A stretch of DNA of 64,000 nt from Mesorhizobium sp. (GCA_004017275.1 SAKE01000018.1:63503-127502), one strand, 5' to 3'; shown: positions 53,953 to 62,672, numbered from the stretch's first letter. Numbers and translations: made by a program. The notes: generated by a model from the letters alone, not told the origin.

Positions 53953-55044
53953 TCATTCCGCCGCGGCGGCGATAGTGTCGTTGTGGAATTCTTCGCGGTA
54001 TGGCCGTGCGGTCTGCGGCAGCTCGCGCTTGAGGAAATAGTCCTCGTTGCGCAACTGGCGCAGGAAGACCGGGATCATCTCGCGGTAGCCGGCCAGGATC
54101 GACGGTGTCGGCGCCGGCAGATCGTGCTTGATCAGTTCGTGCAGCTTCGGCAGCGCGTGATAGGGCACCATCGGGAACATGTGATGCTCGACATGGTAAT
54201 TCATGTTCCAGTAGATGAAGCGGCTGATCGGGTTCATGTAGACAGTGCGGCTGTTCAGCCTATGGTCGGTGACATTGTCGGCCAGGCCGCCATGCTGCAG
54301 CAGCCCGACCATGACGTGATGCCAGGCGCCGTAGAGCCTGGGCAGGCCGACCAGCATCAGCGGCAGCAACGAACCGGAATACAGCGCCAGCGCGATGGTG
54401 GCGGCATAGATCGCCGTCCAGATGCGGGCGACGCGGATTGCCTTGGGCTGTTCCTGTTCGGGAATGAAGGTCTTTTCGGCGGCGCTGACGGTGCCGGCGG
54501 CGTTGCGCAGCATGTCTGATATCGCATGCCAGGCGTCGAGCACGCCAACGAAGCCGAGGACGGCGCGCAGCAGATCCGGCGGCCGCATGACCGAGATTTC
54601 CGGGTCGCGGCCGACGATGATGGTGTCGGTGTGGTGACGCGTGTGGCTCCAGCGCCAGGTCACCGGATTGCGCATGATCATGAAGCAGGCGATCTGATAG
54701 ACCGCATCATTCATCCACTGCGTCCGGAAGGCGGTGCCATGGCCGCATTCGTGCCAGCGCGAATCCGTCGAGGAGCCGTAGAGCACGCCATAGACGAAGA
54801 AGAACGGCACGCACCACCATGTGCCCCAGAGCACGGCGCCGCCGGCGCCGCTGACGATCAGCGCGGCGAACCAGATGATGGTGTCGCGGATCGCCGGCGC
54901 GTCGGAGCGCTGCATCAGCTCCTTCATCTGCTTGCGCGGGATGTCGGTGTGATACCATTCGGCCGCCGACAGGCCGGTCTCGACGGCAAGCTTGGCGTCG
55001 CGGCCGATCAGGCTGTAGTCACGCCGGGACGGCGTTGCATTCAT
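53953..55044 (-). CDS. Membrane fatty-acid-desaturase-type oxygenase, MocD-like
   Basis: 363 residues from ATG 55044 (GGGAGG upstream). Di-iron histidine boxes HECGHGTAF, HTRHH and HVEHH with hydrophobic segments between. Members include MocD, the hydrocarbon-oxygenase-like protein needed to degrade the O-methylated rhizopine. First gene of mocD-mocE-mocF order, divergent from a LacI regulator, which suggests substrate-induced expression. Confidence 0.9.
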   Translation of the reverse strand: MNATPSRRDYSLIGRDAKLAVETGLSAAEWYHTDIPRKQMKELMQRSDAPAIRDTIIWFAALIVSGAGGAVLWGTWWCVPFFFVYGVLYGSSTDSRWHECGHGTAFRTQWMNDAVYQIACFMIMRNPVTWRWSHTRHHTDTIIVGRDPEISVMRPPDLLRAVLGFVGVLDAWHAISDMLRNAAGTVSAAEKTFIPEQEQPKAIRVARIWTAIYAATIALALYSGSLLPLMLVGLPRLYGAWHHVMVGLLQHGGLADNVTDHRLNSRTVYMNPISRFIYWNMNYHVEHHMFPMVPYHALPKLHELIKHDLPAPTPSILAGYREMIPVFLRQLRNEDYFLKRELPQTARPYREEFHNDTIAAAAE

Positions 55045-55201
55045 GATTGCCTCCCACGGCAAACGGCGCTCGCCAGCCACTCATTGGCTTCGAGGCTGAA
55101 AATAGCGCTAGCCCATGATAGACTCAACATCACAAAGATAGTTTCTATCATTTCCTATCACAATGATGTAGGAAGGCGGGGACGTATTCTATGAGGCAAG
55201 C
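55045..55201. promoter_or_regulatory. Divergent mocD-like / lacI promoter region with operator-like repeats
   Basis: GATAGTTTCTATC (55137-55149) is a hyphenated palindrome; CTATCA recurs at 55145 and 55155 and ATGATAG appears at about 55116. The cluster is a reasonable binding site for the adjacent LacI-family protein. Confidence 0.55.
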
Positions 55202-56233
55202 ATGGCAAAACGGCCGACCATATCGGACCTGGCGCGCATCTCCGGCGTCAGTGTCGCCACTGTTGATCGCGTGCTCAACAGCCGCCTGCCGGTGCGCGAG
55301 GAAACGGCGCGCCGCGTCTACGAGGCCGCTACCGATATCGGCTACCACGCCGCCGGCCTTATCAAGCAGCGCATGCGCCAAGAGTTGCCGGAGTACCGGC
55401 TCGGTTTTCTGCTGCTGCGGGGCAATGATGCCTTCTACGGCGACTTCGCACGGGAACTCGAACTGGCCATCTCGCAATCGAAACGCTTCCGTGGCGCCGC
55501 GACCATCGACTTCGCCGGTTCCCTGGCTCCCGACGAGATCGCTTCCCAAATGCGCAGGCTGGCGGCGAAATCGAGAGCCATCGCCGTTGTCGGCCCGGAC
55601 CATCCGACCCTGACAGCGGTCGTGGAAACCTTGAAGGCGAGAGGGCAACCGGTCTTTTCGGTGCTGTCCGACTTTGCCGCCGGCATCCGGGAGGGCTATA
55701 TCGGCCTCGACAACCGCAAGGTCGGGCGTACCGCCGCATGGATGATCTCCAAAGCCGCGAAGAGGCCCGGCAAGGTCGCCCTCTTCGTCGGCAGCCACCG
55801 CTTCCACGGCCATGAGCTGCGCGAGATCGGCTTTCGCTCCTTCTTCCGCGAGCATGCGCCGGACTTCAGCCTGCTCGAAACGCTGGTCAATCTGGAAGCC
55901 AACCAGGTAACCCATGACGCGATGATCGATCTTCTGGAGCGTTATCCGGATCTTGTCGGCTGCTACGTCGCCGGCGGTGGCATGGAAGGCGCGGTCTCGG
56001 CGCTGCGGGCAGCAAAGCCCGCGAACATGCCGGTGGTCGTCTGCAACGAGATCAACGCCGAATCGCGCGCGGCGCTCGCCGACAACATCCTCACCATGGT
56101 GATCTCGACGCCGCTCGCCGCACTATGTCGTGAGCTTGTCGACCTGATGGCGCATGCCATCGAAACCGGCGCCGCCAACGCTCCGGGCCAGACCTTCCTG
56201 CCCTTTGACATCTATCTGCCGGAGAATATCTAG
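55202..56233 (+). CDS. LacI-family transcriptional regulator
   Basis: 343 residues. N-terminal LacI HTH (PTISDLARISGVSVATVDRV, hinge YEAATDIGYHAAG) and a periplasmic-binding-like sugar domain. Probably controls both the divergent moc-like genes and the downstream transporter operon. The ligand is unknown; an inositol derivative is likely from context. Confidence 0.92.
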   Translation: MAKRPTISDLARISGVSVATVDRVLNSRLPVREETARRVYEAATDIGYHAAGLIKQRMRQELPEYRLGFLLLRGNDAFYGDFARELELAISQSKRFRGAATIDFAGSLAPDEIASQMRRLAAKSRAIAVVGPDHPTLTAVVETLKARGQPVFSVLSDFAAGIREGYIGLDNRKVGRTAAWMISKAAKRPGKVALFVGSHRFHGHELREIGFRSFFREHAPDFSLLETLVNLEANQVTHDAMIDLLERYPDLVGCYVAGGGMEGAVSALRAAKPANMPVVVCNEINAESRAALADNILTMVISTPLAALCRELVDLMAHAIETGAANAPGQTFLPFDIYLPENI

Positions 56234-56265
56234 GGCGTTCAAAGATCGGCTGAGACGCCTAAACT

Positions 56266-56325
56266 TCGTCATCCACGGGCGGAGCAAGGAGCGCAGCGAC
56301 GCTGCGCAGACCCGAGGATCCATGC
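56266..56325. repeat. Dispersed element family B, copy 2
   Basis: CGTCATCCACGGGCGGAGCA, then AGGAGCGCAGCGACG and GAGGATCCATGCCG. Inverted partner at 56444-56505; together they could fold into a long hairpin. Confidence 0.8.
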
Positions 56326-56443
56326 CGTTACATTTGTGACAAACAAAGGCGGATCAGAACGAGCGCTTTTCGAACCGGCGGGCAACTAGCAAGCGTCTCA
56401 TCAGACGGCTTTCCTTCGCCGCTGTATCTTCGACGACGGTCGC

Positions 56444-56505
56444 GGCATGGATCCTAGGGTCTGCGCTGCGTCGCCTTGCTCCTTGCTCCGCCCTAGGATG
56501 ACGAA
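56444..56505. repeat. Dispersed element family B, copy 3 (inverted)
   Basis: CGGCATGGATCCTAGGGTCT through CTCCGCCCTAGGATGACGA, the reverse complement of copy 2 with few differences. About 118 bases separate the two; I see no gene between or after them until 56766. Confidence 0.8.
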
Positions 56506-56573
56506 GTGATGGGTGCCATCCTCCTAAATTCCTCCATCCGGTTTTGGAATCTCCCTTGACGTCTCGCCGAAAT

Positions 56574-56587
56574 GGAATAAATATTTC
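56574..56587. promoter_or_regulatory. Candidate regulator site upstream of the transporter operon
   Basis: GGAA-N6-TTTC inside the near-palindrome TGGAATAAATATTTCA. It is one base from the GGAA-N6-TTCC site described for the inositol repressor IolR of Sinorhizobium. Weak evidence by itself; it lies about 180 bases before the operon start. Confidence 0.3.
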
Positions 56588-56765
56588 ACCAACTGCATAT
56601 TTTGGTTCTTTCGTTCCGAGCATCCGTTTCGAACAGAAGGTTTGGCGCTCCACAGGCAAGACGCCACCCGGAACAGAAACGACATCAGGGAGAGATTCCC
56701 CGGGGAGATCGGGGATTCCGGATAAATCGGTGAAACCGGACACCAGCATGTGGAGGAGAAACACA

Positions 56766-57707
56766 ATGAAGAAACTGATTTTGGGCGTGGCCTTCGCGGC
56801 GCTGATGAGTTCGTCCGCCTTGGCTGCCAAGGTTGGCGTGTCGATGGCCAAGTTCGACGACAACTTCCTGACCGTGCTGCGCAACGGCATGATCGAACAG
56901 GCCAAGGGCATGAGCGGCGTGGAGCTGCAGGTCGAGGACGCGCAGAACGACGTCGCCAAGCAGCTCGACCAGATCAAGAACTTCGCCGCCTCGGGCGTCG
57001 ATGCCATCATCGTCAACCCGGTCGACACTTCGGCCACGCAAGCGATGTCGGATGCCGCGGCTGCCGCGAAGATCCCGCTGGTCTATGTCAACCGCGAGCC
57101 GGTCAACGTCGACACGCTGCCCGAGAACCAGGCCTTCGTCGCCTCGAACGAAGCCGATTCCGGTACGCTCGAAACCAAGGAAGTCTGCCGCCTGTTCACG
57201 GAAGCCGGCAAGAAGGAAGCCAATGTCTATGTGATCATGGGCGAGCTTTCCAACCAGGCCGCCGTGCAGCGCACCAAGGACATCGAAGAGGTGATCGCGA
57301 CGCCGGATTGCAGCTTCATCAAGATCATCGACAAGCAGACCTCGAACTGGAACCGCGACGAGGCGCAGAACCTGATGACCAACTGGCTGTCGACCGGCAA
57401 GCCGTTCGACGGCGTCATCGCCAACAATGACGAAAGCGCCATCGGCGCCATCCAGGCGATGAAGGCCGCCAACATCGACATGAAGACGGTTGTCGTCGGC
57501 GGCGTCGATGCCACCCAGGACGCGCTTGCCGCCATGCAGGCGGGCGACCTCGACGCAACCGTGTTCCAGGACGCGGCCGGCCAGGGCGCGGGTGCGCTCG
57601 ATGCGGCGCTCAAGCTCTCCAAGGGCGAGAAGGTCGAGCACAAGGTCTACGTCCCCTTCCAGCTGGTGACGCCGGCCAACATCGACAAGTTCCTGAAGAA
57701 GAACTGA
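56766..57707 (+). CDS. Sugar/inositol ABC transporter substrate-binding protein
   Basis: 313 residues from ATG 56766 with GGAGGAG upstream. Signal peptide MKKLILGVAFAALMSSSALA, then a RbsB-type (Peripla_BP_4) fold: DAQNDVAKQLDQIKNF, DAIIVNPVDTSAT, GVIANNDESAIGAIQAMK. Periplasmic receptor of a CUT2 importer, similar to inositol-binding proteins and to MocB; ligand not determined. Confidence 0.93.
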   Translation: MKKLILGVAFAALMSSSALAAKVGVSMAKFDDNFLTVLRNGMIEQAKGMSGVELQVEDAQNDVAKQLDQIKNFAASGVDAIIVNPVDTSATQAMSDAAAAAKIPLVYVNREPVNVDTLPENQAFVASNEADSGTLETKEVCRLFTEAGKKEANVYVIMGELSNQAAVQRTKDIEEVIATPDCSFIKIIDKQTSNWNRDEAQNLMTNWLSTGKPFDGVIANNDESAIGAIQAMKAANIDMKTVVVGGVDATQDALAAMQAGDLDATVFQDAAGQGAGALDAALKLSKGEKVEHKVYVPFQLVTPANIDKFLKKN

Positions 57708-57719
57708 GCAGCGGACTAC

Positions 57720-57744
57720 GGAGCGGCGCCCACAGCGCCGCTCC
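57720..57744 (+). promoter_or_regulatory. Intercistronic stem-loop between binding-protein and permease genes
   Basis: Perfect ten-base arms GGAGCGGCGC / GCGCCGCTCC around CCACA, 13 bases past the stop, without a T run. Such hairpins commonly stabilise the binding-protein mRNA and lower downstream expression. Confidence 0.65.
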
Positions 57745-57806
57745 TCTATTCCCTCAGCGCCGGCAAGGCAGCGAGGGGCGACCGCGGCTGACGGAGGACA
57801 GAATAC

Positions 57807-58883
57807 GTGGCACAGACATCTCATGGCGTCGGCGGCGTCGGCTATGATGCGAAGAAGCGCACATGGCCGGCCGAGTTCAATGTTTTCCTGGCGCTGGTCA
57901 TTCTCGTCGTCATCTTCGAACTGATCGGCCGCGTCTTCCTCGGCGACAGTTTCCTGTTCAACACACGCAGCGACATCGGCGGAATCTTCAACGAAGCGCG
58001 CCTGCAGATCATCATCCTGCAAGTGTCGATCGTCGGCATCATCGCCATCGGCGTGACGCAAGTGATCATCACCGGCGGCATCGATCTGTCCTCGGGTTCG
58101 ATCGTCGGCGCGACCGCGATGATCGCCATGAGCTTCGCCCAGGTGGCGACGGTCAACGGCAACCCCAATCCCAAGGCGATGTTCCTCGCCCAGGGCTGGA
58201 CCGACCTGCCTGTCATCGTGCCGCTGCTGGTGGCGATCGCCTGCGGCCTGCTCGCCGGCCTGGTCAACGGCGCCTTGATCGCCTACACGCGCATCCCGCC
58301 GTTCATCGCCACGCTCGGCATGATGGTCACCGCGCGCGGCATCGCCAAATGGTGGTCCAAGGGCCAGCCGATCTCGTTTCCCACCGAGAGTTTCGCGGCC
58401 ATCGGCAAGGGCCTTATGCCCGTCATCATCTTCCTGTCGCTGGCTATCCTGTTCCAGTTGATCATGACCTACACCAGATACGGCAAGCATTGTTATGCGA
58501 TCGGCTCCAATGAGGATGCCGCGCGCATGTCCGGCATCAAGATCGCCAACCACAAAATCCTGGTCTATGTCATCGCGGGCATTCTCGCCGCGCTTGCCGC
58601 CGTGGTGCTGAGCTCCAAGAACCTGACCGCGCAGTCTGGCATGGGCGTGATGTACGAACTCGACGCCATTGCCATGGCGGTCATCGGCGGCGTCTCCCTG
58701 TCGGGCGGCCGCGGCTCGATTATCGGCACGGTGATCGGCTCGCTGATCTTCGGCGTGATCATCTCCGGCTTCACCTTCCTGCGCCTCGACGCCTACTATC
58801 AAGAGATGGTCAAGGGCGTGATCATCGTCGGCGCGGTGGTTCTCGACCAGTGGCGCCAACGCCTGCGGGCAATGAGGGCTTGA
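57807..58883 (+). CDS. CUT2-family sugar ABC transporter permease
   Basis: 358 residues, GTG start with GGAGGAC upstream. About eight to ten TM segments; RbsC-like motifs GIDLSSGSIVGATAMIA, ARGIAKWWSKG, YAIGSNEDAARMSGI and GGVSLSGGRGSIIGT. One permease gene, so it should act as a homodimer. Confidence 0.95.
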   Translation: MAQTSHGVGGVGYDAKKRTWPAEFNVFLALVILVVIFELIGRVFLGDSFLFNTRSDIGGIFNEARLQIIILQVSIVGIIAIGVTQVIITGGIDLSSGSIVGATAMIAMSFAQVATVNGNPNPKAMFLAQGWTDLPVIVPLLVAIACGLLAGLVNGALIAYTRIPPFIATLGMMVTARGIAKWWSKGQPISFPTESFAAIGKGLMPVIIFLSLAILFQLIMTYTRYGKHCYAIGSNEDAARMSGIKIANHKILVYVIAGILAALAAVVLSSKNLTAQSGMGVMYELDAIAMAVIGGVSLSGGRGSIIGTVIGSLIFGVIISGFTFLRLDAYYQEMVKGVIIVGAVVLDQWRQRLRAMRA

Positions 58884-58885
58884 CC

Positions 58886-59653
58886 ATGTCAGACATCGTC
58901 CTGAAGACCGAAAACCTGACCAAGCGCTATGGCGGCGTGCAAGCGCTGGAAGGCGCCAACTTCGAGCTGCGCAAGGGCGAGCATGTCGCCATCATGGGCG
59001 ACAACGGCGCCGGCAAATCGACTTTCGTGCGCCAGATCACCGGCGTCGAGCAGCGCACCAGCGGCCAGATCTGGTTCGACGGCAAGGAAGTGAATTTCAC
59101 AGGCCCGATCGAGGCCCGCACGGCGGGCATCGAGACGGTGTTCCAGAATCTGGCACTGGCCGACGATCTCGACGTGCCGTCGAACCTGTTCCTCGGCCGC
59201 GAGAAGGTGCTGTTCAATCTCGGCCCGTTCTCGATCCTCGACCGCAAATACATGCGCAAGGCGACCGAGGCGGCGCTGGTCCGCACGGCGGTGAAGATCC
59301 CCAATTTGTCCAACACCATCCGCCACATGTCTGGTGGCCAGCGCCAGTGCGTGGCGATCGCCCGGACCGCGACCTTCGCGTCCAAGCTGATCATCATGGA
59401 CGAGCCGACGGCCGCACTCGGCGTGCAGGAGACCGCGCAGGTCGAAAACATCGTCCGCACGCTGAAGGACAATGGCGAGCCGCTGATCCTGATCAGCCAC
59501 AATATGCGCCAGGTGTTCGACCTTTGCGACCGCATCGTCGTGTTCCGGCGCGGCCGCATCGTCGCCAATCTGCGTAAAGAGAACACCGACGGAAACGATA
59601 TCGTCTCCTACATCACCGGCGCCAAGACTGGAGAGGCTGAACTCGCGGCCTAA
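58886..59653 (+). CDS. Sugar ABC transporter ATP-binding protein, single-domain
   Basis: 255 residues. Walker A GDNGAGKSTFVR, signature MSGGQRQCVAIAR, Walker B LIIMDEPTAALG, H-loop LISHNM. Only one nucleotide-binding domain, half the size of RbsA/MglA; FrcA-type rhizobial transporters are similar. It starts two bases after the permease stop. Confidence 0.94.
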   Translation: MSDIVLKTENLTKRYGGVQALEGANFELRKGEHVAIMGDNGAGKSTFVRQITGVEQRTSGQIWFDGKEVNFTGPIEARTAGIETVFQNLALADDLDVPSNLFLGREKVLFNLGPFSILDRKYMRKATEAALVRTAVKIPNLSNTIRHMSGGQRQCVAIARTATFASKLIIMDEPTAALGVQETAQVENIVRTLKDNGEPLILISHNMRQVFDLCDRIVVFRRGRIVANLRKENTDGNDIVSYITGAKTGEAELAA

Positions 59654-59676
59654 AACAGGATGACCACCCTGTTTTA
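59651..59676 (+). terminator. Hairpin at the ABC ATPase stop codon
   Basis: TAAAACAGG / CCTGTTTTA, nine-base perfect arms; the left arm contains the TAA stop. Weak T tract, possibly a partial terminator before the dehydrogenase gene. Confidence 0.5.
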
Positions 59677-59774
59677 GGGACGATCTGGCGTGCTTGAAAT
59701 AACCTTGCCACCTTCCTCGAAGGAGGGTGCAGACACAAACTCTCTCTAATCCATCCCCCCTAGAGGAAATATCC

Positions 59775-60767
59775 ATGACTGTTCGCTTCGCTCTCCTCGG
59801 TGCCGGCCGCATCGGCAAGGTCCATGCCCGCGCCGTCGGTTCCAACCCGCAAGCCAAACTTGTTGCCGTTGCCGATGCGTTCGAGAAGGCAGCAAAAGAG
59901 CTGGCGAGCGCCTATGGCGCCGAAGTGCGCAGCATCGAAGACATCGAGAAAGCCGGCGATATCGACGCCGTCGTCATCTGCACGCCGACCGACACCCATG
60001 CCGATCTGATCGAGCGGTTCGCCAAGGCCGGCAAGGCGATCTTCTGCGAGAAACCGATCGACCTCAACGTCAAGCGCGTCGAGAAGTGCCTGGCGGTGGT
60101 CGAGAAGACCAAGGCGACGCTGATGGTCGGCTTCAACAGGCGCTTCGATCCGCATTTCGCTGCTGTGCGCAAGGCGATCGACGACGGCGCCATCGGCGCC
60201 GTCGAGATGGTCACCATCACCTCGCGCGATCCGGGTGCGCCGCCGATCGACTACATCAAGCGCTCGGGCGGCATTTTTCGTGACATGACCATCCATGATT
60301 TCGACATGGCGCGCTTCCTGCTCGGCGAAGAGGTCGTGGCGGTCAGCGCCCACGCTTCGGTGCTGGTCGACAAGAAGATCGGTGCGGCCGGCGATTTCGA
60401 TAGCGTCAGCGTCATCCTCGAAACCGCTTCCGGTAAGCAGGCCATCATCTCCAACTCGCGCCGCGCCACCTATGGCTACGACCAGCGCATCGAGGTGCAT
60501 GGCTCGAAAGGCATGATCGCGGCCGAGAATCAGCGGCCGGTGTCGATCGAACTGGCCAACGAGAAGGGCTATACGCGCCCGCCGCTGCACGACTTCTTCA
60601 TGACCCGCTATCTCGACGCCTATGCCAATGAGATCGCAGCCTTCATCGCCGCGGCGACGTTAGGCAAGAAGGCGACGCCAAGCGGCGCGGACGGACTGGT
60701 GGCACTGATGCTGGCCGATGCAGCTCTGAAGTCAGCGACCACAGGCAAGACCGTCCGTTTGGACTAG
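59775..60767 (+). CDS. iolG: Gfo/Idh/MocA-family oxidoreductase, probable inositol 2-dehydrogenase
   Basis: 330 residues from ATG 59775 (AGAGGAAA upstream). NAD site FALLGAGRIGKVHARAV, catalytic Lys in CEKPIDL, family Asp/His in FRDMTIHDFDMARFLLGEE. Close to IolG-type myo-inositol/scyllo-inositol dehydrogenases; MocA of rhizopine breakdown belongs to the same family. Follows the transporter, so it probably oxidises the imported compound. Confidence 0.9.
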   Translation: MTVRFALLGAGRIGKVHARAVGSNPQAKLVAVADAFEKAAKELASAYGAEVRSIEDIEKAGDIDAVVICTPTDTHADLIERFAKAGKAIFCEKPIDLNVKRVEKCLAVVEKTKATLMVGFNRRFDPHFAAVRKAIDDGAIGAVEMVTITSRDPGAPPIDYIKRSGGIFRDMTIHDFDMARFLLGEEVVAVSAHASVLVDKKIGAAGDFDSVSVILETASGKQAIISNSRRATYGYDQRIEVHGSKGMIAAENQRPVSIELANEKGYTRPPLHDFFMTRYLDAYANEIAAFIAAATLGKKATPSGADGLVALMLADAALKSATTGKTVRLD

Positions 60768-60908
60768 GTGTGTTGATATTCGGGTGAGGCCGGCTTGCAA
60801 ATGGTGGCTTCCTGCGCTTCCGGTGCTCACGTACCCAAAAGTACGCTCCGCTCCGGTTCTCGGAAACCACCATTTTTGACTCGGCCTGACCCGAATCTGA
60901 AACACACC
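60767..60908. repeat. Family D long inverted repeat
   Basis: Nested arms: GGTGTGTT / AACACACC, ATTCGGGT / ACCCGAAT, AGGCCG / CGGCCT and AAATGGTGG / CCACCATTT, with a central GTACCCAAAAGTACG. The 142-base element begins in the iolG stop codon and fills most of the gap to the SDR gene. Confidence 0.8.
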
Positions 60909-60943
60909 TTGGGTTATTTGATATCGAACACAGGAGCAGAGCG

Positions 60944-61738
60944 ATGAGCGGAACAGCCGATCGCAATTCAAAAACGCGCGCCCTCGTGACCGGCGGCGCG
61001 CAAGGCATCGGCTTTGCCGTTGCCGAAGCGCTGGCCGACGAGGGCTGCAAGGCGCTGGCGCTCATCGGTCGCTCGCAGGAGAAGGGCGACAGGGCTGTCG
61101 CCCATTTCAGGAAAGCGGGCGTCGACGCGATCTTCATCAGCGCCGACGTCTCTGATGTAGCCGACTGCAAACGTGCGGTCGCCACCGCGATCTCGCATTT
61201 CGGCACCATCAACGCCCTGGTCAACGCCGCCGCGACTTCGGCGCGGGGCTCGCTGGTCGAAACCAGCGAAGAGCTGTTCGACACCATCTTCGACACCAAT
61301 GTGCGCGGCCCGTTTTTCCTGATGCAGGGCGTGGTGGCGCATCTGCTCGAGAAGAAAGCGCCTGGCTCGATCGTCAACGTGCTGTCGATGTCGGCGCATA
61401 CGGGCCAGTCGTTTCTGACGCCCTATTCGACCAGCAAGGGGGCGCTGATGACGCTGACCAAGAACGTCGCCAATGCCTATCGCTACAACCGCATCCGCTG
61501 CAACGCGGTGCTGCCCGGCTGGATGGACACCGAGGGCGAGGACATCGTCCAGAAGAAGTGGCACGACGCGCCGGACGACTGGCTGGCCAAGGCCGAAGCG
61601 GCACAGCCGATGGGCCAATTGGTGAAGCCGGACCAGCTTGCGCGGCTGATCAGCTACATGGTCAGTCCGCAGTCGGGCGTGATGACCGGATCGCTGGTCG
61701 ACTACGACCAGAGCATCGCGGGGGCGTCACCGGAGTAG
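60944..61738 (+). CDS. Short-chain dehydrogenase/reductase
   Basis: 264 residues, classical SDR: ALVTGGAQGIGFAVAEAL, NAAATSARGS, catalytic Ser in VLSMSAHTG and Y-x3-K in YSTSKGALM. Likely NAD(P)-dependent polyol or keto-inositol dehydrogenase from context. Separated from iolG by a long repeat but in the same direction. Confidence 0.92.
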   Translation: MSGTADRNSKTRALVTGGAQGIGFAVAEALADEGCKALALIGRSQEKGDRAVAHFRKAGVDAIFISADVSDVADCKRAVATAISHFGTINALVNAAATSARGSLVETSEELFDTIFDTNVRGPFFLMQGVVAHLLEKKAPGSIVNVLSMSAHTGQSFLTPYSTSKGALMTLTKNVANAYRYNRIRCNAVLPGWMDTEGEDIVQKKWHDAPDDWLAKAEAAQPMGQLVKPDQLARLISYMVSPQSGVMTGSLVDYDQSIAGASPE

Positions 61739-61824
61739 CAGCAACCGAGCAGCCTCGCGTCCAGAACAAGCTCGGCCGTGCGACCAAACCATCAGGCATC
61801 CGCGCTCTGAGTGCCGGTAGTGTC

Positions 61825-62109
61825 TCAGTGGGAAATAAGCGCACCGATCAGCACGAAGCCGACCTCGATGACGGGGATTGCAGCGTAGATGGCGAGAAAA
61901 CCAGCAATCCACATCCCAATTTTGACCAACCAGGACGGATGAGGAGTAGCCTTCCAAGCGAAAAATACGCTCGCGACGCCCAAACACAATGCGACAATGC
62001 CAATGATCGGAGACCGCGTCATTGGCATCATTAGGTCATCAAAAACAAGAAAGACCGCGCTAATGACGATTAGCTGGACCGCGAGGCCAAATAAAAACGC
62101 GCGCTTCAC
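61825..62109 (-). CDS. Small membrane protein of unknown function
   Basis: 94 residues, GTG start with GGGGAGGG five bases upstream. Three hydrophobic segments (LFGLAVQLIVISAVFLVF, IIGIVALCLGVASVFFAW, IGMWIAGFLAIYAAIPVIEV). I do not recognise a family. Lower G+C than the neighbours. Convergent with the SDR gene. Confidence 0.6.
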   Translation of the reverse strand: MKRAFLFGLAVQLIVISAVFLVFDDLMMPMTRSPIIGIVALCLGVASVFFAWKATPHPSWLVKIGMWIAGFLAIYAAIPVIEVGFVLIGALISH

Positions 62110-62351
62110 GCGGCCCTCCCCGTGCTATCCTCATCGGCATCAGGCAACGGCTTCGTTTTGTAGGGCCGCCCTTTCCCGGTTTAGGAGCAACAACATCCAT
62201 CATCCGGCAAACATCGTCCATTGACCAGAGGGGCTTGGGAAACGCCTGTCACCATTGCAGGCGACATTTTCGGCGTCTTGTGCACTTCCCTGTTCCCGCC
62301 GCATCTCCATTCCATATAGTCAAGATGGTCAGAACGGTCACGGAGGTCTCA

Positions 62352-62618
62352 ATGCCGTCCGCGCCCAAAGAGGGTACCAACTGGACGGTCGCCGAGGCAA
62401 AAGCCCGGCTCTCAGAGGTTATCGAGCGCGCGCAGTCTTCGCCGCAGACGATCACCAGAAACGGCAAACCAAGCGTGGTTATCGTCTCGGCCGAGGAATG
62501 GCAGCGCAAGACCGCGCGCAAGGGTACGCTTGCGGAGTTCCTGCTGGAGTCGCCGCTGCGCGGCGCCGATCTCGACCTTGAGCGTCAGCGCGACGAACCG
62601 CGTGATCTGCCGCTGTGA
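62352..62618 (+). CDS. Phd/YefM-type antitoxin, orphan
   Basis: 88 residues from ATG 62352 (GGAGG upstream). Signature WTVAEAKARLSEVIERAQSS and ITRNGKPSVVIVSAEEW of Phd antitoxins, with an acidic C-terminal toxin-binding tail ending in RDLPL. The toxin that should follow is reduced to a stub, so the protein is an orphan antitoxin. Confidence 0.88.
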   Translation: MPSAPKEGTNWTVAEAKARLSEVIERAQSSPQTITRNGKPSVVIVSAEEWQRKTARKGTLAEFLLESPLRGADLDLERQRDEPRDLPL

Positions 62619-62650
62619 GGCTCCTGCTCGATTGCCATCAGGGCACGTGA
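62615..62650 (+). pseudogene. Remnant 5' end of a vapC (PIN) toxin gene
   Basis: GTG overlapping the antitoxin stop (GTGA) and reading MRLLLDCHQGT then TGA. The first six codons match the start of PIN-domain toxins (MRLLLDT..) and the overlap is the normal vapBC layout, but the rest is gone. Confidence 0.65.
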
Positions 62651-62672
62651 CAAACGCTTCGGCTTCGACTAT

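Noticed and set aside
56685..58859. 724-codon open frame on the minus strand
   Set aside because: It mirrors the binding-protein and permease genes; composition is the low-complexity pattern of a shadow frame.
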